From: Archilochus colubris
Lineage: Eukaryota; Chordata; Aves; Apodiformes; Trochilidae
Assembly: GCA_023079485.1 (NCBI GenBank)
Contig: CM041092.1
Coordinates: 1,069,627 to 1,133,626 of the forward strand
Direction: 5' to 3'
Length of the DNA stretch: 64,000 bases
Shown here in pieces: positions 33,501 to 46,100 of this stretch; positions within the stretch are counted from its first letter, which is position 1; each line of letters begins with the position of its first letter. A model generated the notes under the pieces. That model was not told the DNA's origin. It saw only the letters and a program-made list of their open reading frames with translations, and made no database searches. A program made the translations under genes and the position numbers.

Positions 33501-36500
33501 AAAATCTCCCAAGAGCAGGCACATCACCAAGGTTGGCTCTTTGGATGCACACAGCCACTAGGAATAGTTCTGCTGAATGAGCTGCTATTTATCCAAAGCA
33601 AAGAACACAATTTTATTGTGTTTCTAAATATTGATATTTGCCATTTCACAGCATTTTCCTCTTCTCTTTTACCCTTTTCAGGCAGCCCAGCATGCTGCAA
33701 AACCCCAAACCCCTCATTTTATGCAGCATCACATCTGTATTCAGGTTCCCTTACCAAAATCCTTCTGTAAAACCACACGTACACACACACTCTTCAGTCA
33801 GAGAACATAAACATAACCCAGAATCCCTTCATCTAGAGGTTAAAAAACCTAAAAAACCAAACCAAAAATCTGCTCCTTGAGCATCCAGGATGCATGAATG
33901 GGAAAGGAGGGGATGAGCAGGGAGCAGAGGCTGCTGCTGATCAATGTCTCCTCCTCTGCTGGTGGTTGTGAGCTAAAATGAGGACAGCAAAAGCAGTTTC
34001 CTTACACACTGCTTTGAATTTACTGCCAAAGCCACCTTTTCTACCTCACTTTTACACCTCTTTTTGATAGCACTGAGAAGATCATTGGCTTCAAGTGACT
34101 CAGCAGAGACCAACCCCATCCTCCTGCAGAGATGATGGAGGGATGGGACTTCACCAGCAGGCACTGCCCATGCTGCCCAAAACCACACAAATCCTCCGAC
34201 TAGGAGAGGTCTGAGATTCTCCTGTTGCCTCCAGCTTTTTGGCCCCAATGGGAAGAGCTGGCTTACCCCAAAAACACACCCAGAGCCACCCTTCCCAGCC
34301 CAACCACACCAGCAGAAGCCAGGGCTGGGAAGAAGACACCTCCAGGGTCCTGTTTTCAATCTCTGCAGTGGTTCTGGGGAGCTGAAGGGGACTTGGGGAC
34401 AGCTGAGATCCTTGAAGCCAGCATGGGAGAGATGGATTTCATTTCTCTATAGAAAGATTGCCTGGCTGCCTATCCACAAACCTATTGGCAAGTCAGATCC
34501 CCAAACACCTCGGGAGTGCTCCTGCTGCTTGCAAGGCAAAAGTTTCAGTAAATACTAAAAAACAGGGGAAGGGGGGGAAGTGGAAATCTTGAGTTTGCTT
34601 TCCCTTTTTCCTCATGCTGTGCCCCAGGTTGTTTCTAAGCCCTGAGACAAGGCTGCAGTGTCAGGAGATGGCAGGAATGAATATTTAGCAGATGAAGATG
34701 GTTTGCAAAGGTACAGGAGGTGTAGCAAGGAAAAAAAACCACCTTGCTGTCCTTTGTGTTTGACTTGCTTTGCAGGAAATCTCACCCAAAGAGACTCCCA
34801 TCCCCCAGAGATACCTGGACACACAATTATCCTGCTGGGAAAGGCAGGAGGGATGGGGACCTGGGAAGGGTCTTGCCCCACAGCACCTGGAATGAACCCC
34901 CAGGACAAAGGTTCCCAGCTGGAACCCAGAGGCACAGACAGGACACATCACAAACCACTCAGGATTTATAAGCTGAAGCAACTGAGAAAGCTATTTTTGT
35001 ACACCAGAGCAATTCACTCTTATGAGAATCTAATTAAAGCCCAGTATTTTAATTCATACTTGGGATTCCTACCTTGCCTTCTCCACATTCCCTTCCCTGA
35101 AGTGAAGTCTCAGTCCCTCCTTCACAGCTTTTTTTCCAGCTCTAGAAACCTGATGTTTCACAAGGTATCTAGATTGGTAATTTACAACAGAACTATGAAA
35201 AACACAGGAATAAAACACTATCAGCAGCAGAACTGGTTAGATGATGGGTCTCCAGGCCTTTTTCAGCTTTTACTATTGCAACTCAATAAACCAGAACCAA
35301 AAACCCCTCTCTTTGCCTTGCCTCCATCTGAGAAGGCTGCCAGTAAATCACTTCCAGTAAATTCCCTAAAATTAACTCAAGTCCTAGCAAACATTACCCA
35401 GGGCTTTGTCACACTGGATACTGGGAACTAAGGCAGAAGTCATCCTGACAGCAGCATTGGTAGAGGAACTGACAGACCCTGGCACCAAAGGTAAGACACA
35501 GGTTTTAAAATTATTTTTCCAGAGATTTCCCTCTGCAGACGTGGGGCTGTACCCAGATCCTTGTGTTCAACAGACTGCCCTCAGCTTTTGTGCTCCCAGC
35601 TCAAAGCCATTTATCTTTTCAACAATGAACTGCAATTAACTGAGCACTGTTTGCCAGGAAAAGTGTCCCCTTCTATTTGCTTTGGAGTTGCTCTCTCCTA
35701 TTTCCCATTAGTTTTTATACTTGGAGGCTCAGTGAGTCCCTCATCAGCCTCCTCTGTTTGTGCCTTCACAAATCCTCAGTTTATCCTTCTTTGCTTGAAG
35801 CTTTTCCAGGCAGTACAGTTATTTAATTTAGCCTCTCCCCACCAAGCAGCACCTGGAATCCCCCTTGCCTGCCCTCTTTCACCACTGCTTTCACCCCATG
35901 GCACCAAGCACCAGGGAACAAAACCATTTTTGTGCTTCAGGAGCATCACTCACAGCTCCCAGTGAGGCTGCTCTCACCTGCAGCAGAACCTTTCCTCTGA
36001 GCTTACCTGAAATCCAGGATCCTGAAACCAAAGACATCTGGAGGCTTTTCCAGCCCATGGCAGGAGGTGCCCTCACACAGCACTTTTTTTTGGGGGGGGA
36101 GACATCAGGAAGCACCCCACGGGGCTTCAGCCACCTCCAGGTCACAGCTCCCACGAAGCAGGAGCAGTGATTCAGCATTTCTGTTTATCCCTCACACCCA
36201 AGCAGATTGCAAATGTTTCTGAAGTGGGGTTTGTTGTTTGCTTGGTGTTTTTTTTTCCTTTTTAAAAAAAGCCTATCAAAACTAGCTTTACCTCCAAGCC
36301 AAAGAATTAACAGCTCATCTCTTCAATGACCATCTTGGTGCACGCCAGGATAATGGAACTGACATGGAGCATGCCCACAAAGAATGGAAATGCTATTTTT
36401 CCAGCGTGCTGCCTGCAGATATTTTTCATCATCTGTCAGCAGAGATAGGGCTCCTCTGGAAAGGAAAATAGCCCCTCAAAAGGGCTTATTAGAAGTGCTG

Positions 36501-38876
36501 AGGTCTTTGGTGGAGTGGCAAATAGAAAGCACAAAATTCCAGATAAGAAAAGGGAAGGGAAAGCAGAGCCCAATAGGTTTCCAAGCATTCAATTTATTTA
36601 GCACAGCACAGGGGCTGCCACACACACAAGCACAGCAGCACTCAGAGGATTCAAGGACTCAGTTAGTGGGATTTGGGGTTTTTTACCCCAAACTCTTCTC
36701 TTCCTTGCTCCCCCCACCCTGTGTGTGTACCAAACCTCACTGCAAACACCCAGTGCTGTTCCCAGAGCCAGCTCTGCCCTGGACTCCATCCCCAGGGACT
36801 GGGTCACCCCTCTGCTCCACCCTGGGCTGGGGGTCCTGATGGGGACACCCCAAAGACCTCTTGGTGTCCCTGGACATGGAGCCCAGGGGAAGATGGAAAT
36901 ACCACTTGGTCATTTTCCATGAGAGCCAAAATCCTCATTTTCCCCTCAACAGCAGTGATCAGACTGCAGAGCTTGAAAATCACCTGAAATCTTCCTCTGG
37001 GGGGATTTTTATTCCTCTGGGAATAAAAAATTAAAGACTGGTTCTATCCATCCTCCACTGCTAGGACTGACAATTTACAAGAATACTCATTTGTAATATG
37101 AGGAGAAATCATGTCTTGGCCTGAGCAGGGGCCAGGGCTCTGCAGGGAGGAACCAGCCCAGGGGAGCAGAAAACTCTTGTGCTATGCAGGGTCTGAAATC
37201 CCCCCTGAATCTCACCCTGCAGCTACCAAAGCTGGAGCTGTTTGGAAGGGAATATCCCCAACTTTGTAAGAAACTGGGGAAATAATCATGTTGCTGCTGT
37301 TTGGAGAGACCAAACCAAGTCAAAACTGATGTTAGCACAGAGAGAGAAGGCAAAGGGTGTGAGCCCCAGGCAATCCCACAAAGCCTTCTCCAGCATCCCT
37401 GTGCCCAGAACATGGAGAAGAAGATAAGGTGGGGATGGCAGACAGGTGAATGCATCTCAGCAAGTGAGGAGATGTCTCATCTTGTGGCCAAAACACACTG
37501 AAAAACACACTTCACAAATGAACTTCTGACTGAGAGAGGAGGATCTACAGAACAGAGGCAATGCCTCGGCTGGGACCTGGACTCCAGCAGCACAGGTACC
37601 TGCTCCTTCCAGCCCCAGGTGATGCTTTCTGCAGTTCCCAATCACCACTGATTCTTATTTTACTGCAGCACTAAAATGAAGCATCAAATGACTCACTCCT
37701 GTCTCATTCTCAGAGGGGTCTTACAACAGCCTGTCCTGGGGGCTCTGATGCTGGCCTGGCAAGTTGGCCACATCCAGAGCTAGCCAGGAGAGAAGATGCT
37801 CCTGACCCAGTCCTTCCAGGCACTCAGTGTTGGGTATAAAGCAGAACACTGCTGGCTCCTTGCTAGCAGGAGCTGCACAGCAGACTGTCCCCAGGCAGCC
37901 ACCCCCAGTCCCCTGCACAAATTGGGCTTTCACTCTCCTGTGCCACAAAATTCCTTGTATAACCTGTCAGTTCAAAGCATTAATTTCATTGCTTTTTAAA
38001 AAAAATCTCCTTTCCTTTAAAGAAAGCTGCTGAAGGCAGGAACTCTCTTCCCAATGGTTTTGCATGAGCAAGCAGCTGTGCAGCCTGACCTGCCAGCAAA
38101 CACACCTTCCCACACCAAAATTCAGGAAAAGCCCAGGCAGCCTTCCCTCTGACTGCAGGAAATAAAGCTCAGGAAGATTCCTGCCCCATCACCCAAACCC
38201 CACAGCATCCCTGAGCAGGTGGATCCATCACCACCTGAACGCTGCCAGCTCAGCCCAGCCACACACAGGGTGGGCTTGGGGGGATTTGCTCTGTCTGGTT
38301 TGCTTTTGCTGGCTTGTTTGGTTTTGATTTTGCTTTTTTTTAAAACCTGAATCCTGAAAAGTCATTCTCTCTGGGTGGCAGCTCTGCAGTGGATAAAAGA
38401 AACTCAATATAATCCTGATATTTTATCCCAAATAATTTGTTGCCATAAACTCCATGCAGAATCCAATAAACCAAAGGATCAATTCCCAGCCCTTTGCCAT
38501 TTCCATGATGGATCTCTGCTGCTCAGAGCTACACACAGGCTCATTGCAACCCAGAGCATTAAGAGTCCTAGTTTTAATTATATGGTAGCAATAAATCCTG
38601 TAAAGTTGTCATAAACATCATCAAATAGATCATTTGCTTCACAGTATTCCTCAACATAGAGTTCCATGAGTCTGAAAAAAAAAAACGTTGCTTTGCAACA
38701 CTAAAAGCATCAGAACTCATCGTAACTTCCACCATAAATATCTTTTTTTAGCATTTCTGCCACAGGTGCTGTCTAGAGACATCCCAGCTCCACTGACTCT
38801 GCTCCTGACAGCCTGGAGGCAGAAAGCAGAGGGACAAGGAGCCCTGGAGTCAGAGAATGGAGTCAACACCAGATTT

Positions 38877-38899
38877 AAACCAAACCAAACCAAACCAAG
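38877..38899. repeat. CCAAA microsatellite
   Basis: Four units of CAAAC type in intron 1. Confidence 0.8.
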
Positions 38900-41800
38900 C
38901 CAGCTAAAATTAATGATGGAAATGCAGTCTTATTAAGAGACCCTGGCTGTTCTTTCTGAGAGAGAAGATCTGAAATGAGGCATCTTGTCGTAAAAAATAT
39001 ACAGGAATGCTCACAAAAATTCTTCATGGGTTCCTAAGAAACCCCCACCCCGTTACAGGATGCAATCTGAAGTGCAAGGGTCTCCCCAGCTGCAGTCCCT
39101 GTTTATGGCACTGCAAGAACACCTCCTGATACATTTTGGTCAAAAGTTGAAGCCCAGTTAAATCCCATACCAGCTCAGTGCTGCTCAGAACCTTTAAGTC
39201 CTCATCTCAACAAACCAGCTGTAGTTCCAAGAACCCACGGATGCTGAGAAAACTGGTTTTGAAGAGGATAAAACCAGTTATCCACTCTAGCCCATCCTCT
39301 CCCAAATATCTGATTAAGTTAATAAACAATTTCCTTTTGAAGGTGACAATGAAAGGCCCATATCCTTCCCACACAAATACAAATACAGCATCTCCAGGTA
39401 TTGCTTGCTTTAGTTTTCCACTATAATGGTCTTCAAGAGAAAGAAGATATTGAAGCCCTGGTATCAGGAAATCCCTGAATCTCTGGGCAGATTTCATGAG
39501 GCTGAGCAGAGGTGTTGGGAAACCTCAGCCTCCATCCCATCTCAGCAACTCCATTGCCAGCCCTGCAAGAAGGAGCAGTAAATTTATCACTCCCAATTCC
39601 ATTCTCCAAAGGTTTCATTGGAAATTCTGCTCCAGAAGGAAGAGAGCAGCTCTGGAGCAGTGATGCTGCTGCTCCCAGCCTGGGATGAGCCTGGATGCAG
39701 AGGGAAGGACAGGATGGGATGGATACCTCACCCACCTCCCCAAAAATACCTAAACATGAGCAAGAACCCAGGGCAGATGGATCACTGGGTCACCTCCAGT
39801 TCACTGGGAGGGCAATCCCTGCCTCTGGAAGTGCCAAGACTGGGGATGGACCTGATGGGCATCTTGGGGTACAGCTCAGCAAGGGATTTCCTTCTCCCTT
39901 TTTCCTTCTCCCTTTTTCCTTCTCTTTTCCTTCTCCTTTCCTTTCCCATGCCCCCTGTCCCTACTGCCTGCAGCCCAACCCAGCAGCACAGAGCTCAGCT
40001 CAGGGCACACCAAAGTCCTGGTTCTTGCTGCAGCACTACCACTGGGAGATTTTTTTTTTATATCACCATTACAAACCAAACCAAAGTAGAATAAGAAATG
40101 CAACATTAGCACTGAGAGCCAAAGCAGCCTCTGGAAAGCAAAACGAAGCAGGCAGTACCTGAATGGAATGAAGGGAGGAGCCATGGCATTTATTCTCCTT
40201 TTTTAAACCTTCCCTGACCCCCTGAGCTGGCATTCTGGTATCTCCAAGTGCCTTAGGAAGTCAAACCACTGCTGACATGTGGTCTTTCTGGCTCAGCATT
40301 TTGTCTGCTTTGATTAACACCTTTCCTTTTCCCACATTCATGAAAAAGGCAACATTTAATAGCTGCCTGGAGTTATTTACACATATCTTCAGTAAATCAC
40401 TTATTAAAGATTCCTCCTTCTTGTTACTCTGGGCTTTCTTCCTGCAGGGCAGAACACCTCAAGGCTTTCAGCCTCTCATGCTCCACTTAAAGGAGGCAAA
40501 AGTTTGGACAGAAAAACATTTCTTCCCTTTTGTCTCTGGTTTTCAGAAAAGTTTTGGGAATAACTGGGGCCACCCCCATCATCTGCCCACCTGGTGCTGA
40601 TAACACCATCCTCCTCCATCCTTACCCCTGCCACTGGAAATCCTGACACCTCCAATCCAGGCATCAGCAGGAAGGAGATGAGGATTCCCAGAGTGTATCC
40701 CAGGCCAAGCCCTTTGGGCCAGCCCAGATAATGTTATTTCACTGTAAGAAAAAGGGAAGGGGTTTTTCCCTGAAGAGCCACTGCCTGGTTAAAAAAAAAA
40801 ACTTAAGTTACTTAAGAAATTTTCTTTTTCTTTGGAAAAGTCATACTCTGTGCTAGCAATGGGCAAACCCATTTAAAGATGGGGCAATACTGTGATTTGT
40901 TAGGTGTAATGGAAATCAAATGCAAAACCAAATTTTACTTTAAGCAATGTCATCACAGATCAATTTCTCTAAAAAAGAAAAGCTACTGAAGAGTTTTACA
41001 TCAACCAGAAAAAGTCCCTGTCTAGGCCTGTTGACCTAAATCGTGGTGTCTGCTGGGCAGTAAATCTTTTTATGAGAAGTTTAAACCTCCTGCCTTGGGA
41101 GGGCTGTGGTAACTCCTCTGCTGCTGTGTCCCAAACTCCTGCAGCTCAGGAGGAAGGGAGGATTTTCACTTCCCCAGCTCCTGGAACTGACACCTCTGCC
41201 AGCCTGCACCCAGCTTGTCCTGTTCTAACTGAGAAAACTTAAGGAGAAAAAAATAAAGAACACACCAAAACCCACCCCTAGAGCCAGGCTGTGCTTTGTG
41301 CAAATGATCCAGGAGTCTAATTAGTCACTTCCCAGCAAGAGGTGTTGGGATGATGAGCTGTAAGCAGGAAGGGGAACACAGCAGAGCCGGATGCTGCAAA
41401 CAACCTGGAACAAAATTATCTCATTTCTAATTAAAGGCAAGGAGAAACGAGGGTAGATTCATAGCTGTGGGTTCTAATTTTAGCACGGCTTATTACTCAG
41501 AAATATGGAAAAAAGAATGTAAAGACTGTAAGAGAAGGAGGGAGAGGATTTCTAAGCAGCTCCTGAAGCAGTGGCTGTGGTGATGCCTCCTGAGGAGCTG
41601 CCCCAGGCAAAACAGCACCAGCAGCTCCCACTCCCAACTTAATGAGGAGGTTGAGGGCCAGGCTGACAGGAAATCCCATCTCATTGGCCTCAAATGACAA
41701 CAGGAGGACCCTTCCTGTAACTGGTGCTTTTGTTAAACTCACAAGAACTAAATTCTGCAGGTTTTATCATTTGCATGGAATTTTCACCTCCACCTTCCAG

Positions 41801-42209
41801 GCCACACGCATCCATCTTAATCCTATTAGCAAAAGGTGTCTCAGGATGAAGAAAGGACCAGGTTATCCTTCTCGTGGCAGTACCACATCCCAGCACTGAC
41901 TGGCTGAATCCAGAATTTCCCATCTCCCCAGGGCAACCCAGGGATCAGTCCTGAGGCAGAGACCAGCAAAGCTCAGGCACTGCAGGCTGGGGATGCCTGG
42001 GGGGAAAGGAAAGAAATACATACGGCATTGCATCACCTCCCCTCTGCCTTTGCTGGCTGATCAAAGTAGGATCAGGATGTTGCTGAGAGTCAGGGATGTT
42101 GTAATTTTCATTTAAATGAAGGCATGGGCAGTTTGTCTCCTGCCAGGGCAGCAGGAAAGGGAGCAGGGAGAAGGCAGCTTGCAGGGAGGTTTGCATCACT
42201 CCTCTCACC

Positions 42210-42256
42210 TTGTTTATTCTCCTTCCTATTCCTTGTTTATTCTCCTTCCTATTGCA
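42210..42256 (+). repeat. 23-bp tandem duplication
   Basis: TTGTTTATTCTCCTTCCTAT appears twice back to back, the second copy followed by TGCAG instead of TCC. Confidence 0.85.
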
Positions 42257-43082
42257 GCCTCCAGACCTCTGAGGAGAGGCAGGAAGATGACAAAGTGAGA
42301 ATATTAACTATTCCACAGAACATGAACCCAGTTCAGAAAAAAGCGTGGGGGGGAAAGAAGATATGTTAAGAAAAAGCAAGGATTTGAAAGCTTACACAGA
42401 GGCACAGACTAATGAAGTGTGGCAGAAGAGGGACAGGAAACGTGCTGTCAACAAAAACAAATTGTAACATGCAAAAATAGAAGCCCAGCAGTCAGAGCTG
42501 ATCAGATCTCAGAAGGACTCAAAAGCAAAGAGAGTTTCCCAGTCAAGGAATTAAGAGGAGTGAGCATGTGTGTGGGCAAGCAAAGAGAAAAAAAACATTC
42601 CTACACAAAGTCAGTTTAATTATGTTTTAAACATGTGCTTCTAAAGCTCAGGAAAATCTATTTCCAGCACAGCATGAAGTCTGCAGGAAAACAGACAGCA
42701 GGCATTGAGAGGATACATAAATATGTTTATTCTTCTGAAGAGGTTTTGTGGGGGTGGGACATCTTGTGTGTGCTTCAGCAGTTTCCTAGGACTGAAACAG
42801 ATGAGAAAACTGTCAGGTTTGTACAGCATTAGCTAGATTAATGGATGTGTTACCAGCATAATTATGGGAGCCCGAAGTATAGGGTCTGGAGATTAAAAGC
42901 CTTTAAACAAATTGAAACCCCTCAGCTCCACACTTGCATTAATGAGTAACTAACACACCACAAATGAGCATAATTACTTGTGTTCCCTGAAAAGAACCCA
43001 TTTCAGAGCAAACATTTGCAAGGCAAGGGAAGAAGCACAGACTGAAGCTGTGATGTCCAGCAGAGTGAAACCCTGAATGAAG

Positions 43083-43140
43083 AGCTCTGGTTGGGTTGGG
43101 CAAGATGCTCCTTGAGGTCCCTTCCATCCTGACATTCCAT
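43083..43140 (+). mobile_element. CR1: Possible CR1 3' remnant
   Basis: GGTTGGGTTGGGCAAGATGC, then TCCTTGAGGTCCCTTCCATC and CTGACATTCC, resembles a decayed CR1 3' end in plus orientation. Confidence 0.45.
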
Positions 43141-46100
43141 CAGTTCTTCCTGCAGCACAAAGGAGCTACACAGACTTGTTTCAAAAGGTTTCAGGAATAA
43201 TAATAAGGAATAGAAAAAAACCAACAACTCACAAAGGTTGAAAACTAAATTAAAATTAATTTAGATAGAGTTTGCTTAATCAGAAGGTTAATATTTTTCT
43301 CCTCAGGAGAGCAGATAACATTTCCAGGCATTAATAAGCCTCCTCCTGCTCCTCTGTAGCTGGGAAATACTGCTCTGGGCAGCAGCACCAAAGCCTCAAT
43401 GCAGGTGGTGCAGAACCAGGGAGCTGATGGGGCAGACAGAGCTCAGCTTCTTCCCTCCTTCCTTGCCCTTGTTCCCCCTTGGGAGGGCTCAGGAATCCAG
43501 CAGTGAACAGTCCCTGCTGCTCTCCTGCTTGTGAGCCTCTCAGCATCATCAGAAGACAAGACTGCAGCCCCACATCTCAGCCCTGGGGCTGGGGGGCTCT
43601 GCACCCCAGGAGGGTCCTTGCCATGCCATGAGGACTCCAATCCCACTTGGGGAAATAACTGCAGAATGGGCTGTTCTGTGCCAGTCCTGTAGCACCAAGG
43701 TACCCAGAAATCACTCAGTGCTAATGCACAGGGACAGACACCACCTGAGCAGAGGTGAGCTCTGGCCCCAAACCCACACCTTGCCCTGCTCTCATCTTCC
43801 TGAGCACTTTGCTGGAGGAGAGGATGGGCAGAGGGACACAAGCTCTGACCCCAGAGCTGCCAAGCCTGCAAAAGACTCCACAGCCCTGCTCTCCTCTGAG
43901 ATGGGCAGCCTGGCTCTGGGTGATCTCCTTCTTGGTGCACAGTGACATGAAACACCCAGAACACCCAGCCATGCTCACATGAGCACCCAACCATGCCCAC
44001 AGCACACCAGTCTCTTTCCAGGAAGAACATTTTACCTAACAAATTGAATTTTGTTTTGTTTTGGGTTTTTTGGCTTTTTTTAGACTACACTGCATTAGCA
44101 TCATTAATCCCCCAGCAATTTATCAAGCACAAGGAGCCCTTAATTGCTGAGCAGAAGGTCCATGGCTAAGGAGATCCAGCAGCTGATCAGGAGATCACAA
44201 GAATGTCTCCAGCACATCCCAATCCCTCCTCCTGCTCCCCATCCACCTTGGTGGGATCGGACCAGAGCCCACCACAGATTCCCCAGCATCCCCCTGCAAA
44301 GGTGGGATTCATGATGGGATTTATCCTTGAGGAATCCCCAGCAGCCCTTGGGCAGATCTCAGTGGCAGCCTCTGGGACACAGCCCAACTTTCAGCTTCTC
44401 TTTTTTCAGGAGAGCAAACACGGTGCTGGCAGCACCACCTCCTGCTCTGCTCCTTCCCTCCTGCCCATCTCTGGAGGTGACATGGGCACCACTTGTCCCA
44501 GCCCATCAGGAGGCCTTGCAGAAGCTGCAGACAGAGCAAATAAGCTAAGAGAAATGTCATTTATACCTCTCCCATTTGCCTGATGTAAAGGCAAGCAAGT
44601 CAAAACCTCACCTGCCCCACCACCCTACACCAAACCTGCACAAGAGGCACCCTGAAAAGTGCTCACCCTGCCCCATTTCAGCTTTGGCTGAACTTGAGAG
44701 CCCTGGGAGCAGTTCTGCATCAAGCACAGGCTGCTCCTGCACACAGGGGAATCTCCATCCATTTCATCCTCATCCTCAGCAGAGACAGAACCCCAGAGGT
44801 GCTCGGGGGGCAGAAGGACTGAATCCTGCCACAGCCAGACCTTACAGCTGCTGCTGCTGCTCCTCAGGACTGTGACTTGGAATTTGGGATGGGCAGGACC
44901 TCCCCCAGCCCATCCTGTCCCCCCCTGCCCTCCCTCATCATGGGCAGCTCAAGGTAAAACACATTCCAGGACAAGTGTCTGACCAGGAATTTCCAGGCTA
45001 CCATTAGGACTTCCAGATGAACCTGCTGGTAACATTTATCTACTTACACATCTTCAAGAAGTTTTCACTGCACCCCCTGTGACAATCAGGAAGGCTTTTT
45101 TCCTACTTTTTCCACATTTATGGTGCAGCAATTCTGCCTATAAAAGCAGTGGGAATCCAAAACCACAGAGCTGGGAGCTCCAAACTGTCACCAAATGCCT
45201 GATGCTTCCCCTTGCTTCAGTCTCCTTGGTATAATAATTCACATTAGCAATTGCACTTTCATTCTGGCAGAAGGTTTTAATTATGTCTTACAATGTTACA
45301 AAAAAACACAGATTATTAACTCCTACTCCTAAAATCTCTGCCTGGTTGGGGGTTTTTTTGTTTTAATTTTACTTTAGAAATGGCCATCTCTCCACTGTTT
45401 ACCAAAAGCACCTGGAAGTCTTCAGGAAGAGCAAACCCAATATTTTGGATGCTCATGATTTTCCCATCATAGCACTGATGCACTGAAAGGCAATAACCAG
45501 CCCTGGCTCAGGTGTCTGCCCAGACACACAGAAACCAGACCTTCAAATACAGCCTCCCAGAAAGGAGCAGAATTTGTGTAACAGAATCCATGGCCAAAGA
45601 TTAATTATAAGATTCATTATAAGATTAATTTTCTAACTGAAAGAATATACATTCATCACACCTCCTGAATGACTCATTTTAGTCCAACTTCATTATTTCT
45701 TATTTAGCTTTCCTTACTCCTTGTACCATCACCAAACAACACACCAAGGCCAGGTTAGTCTGGAAGTTAAATTCCAGCTGCAGCAGGACCCAGTTGTGGG
45801 GAAGCATTTCTCTCCTCTGGGACTCTCATCATGCCACGGAACTCAAAACAAGACCAAGAGCATTTCCTAGTGCAGCCCCTGCCTTGTCTCATGGCTTGGT
45901 CACAACCCTGATCTCTTCCCCCTACACCTTTTTTTTTTTTTTTTTGGCTAAGTACACCCTCAAAATCTGCACAAAGTCCCCAAAGAAAATGATGTCAAGC
46001 ACCCCATTAGATTAAAGATGCCATAAGCAGCAGTTAGAAGACAGCCTAAGAAAACCCCCTTGTAGAGCCAGCAGAATGCTTTCCTCTGACACCAGCATCC

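Noticed and set aside
34658..35431. Plus-strand open frame of 257 codons in intron 1
   Set aside because: No domain, no splice context and mixed composition; taken as chance.
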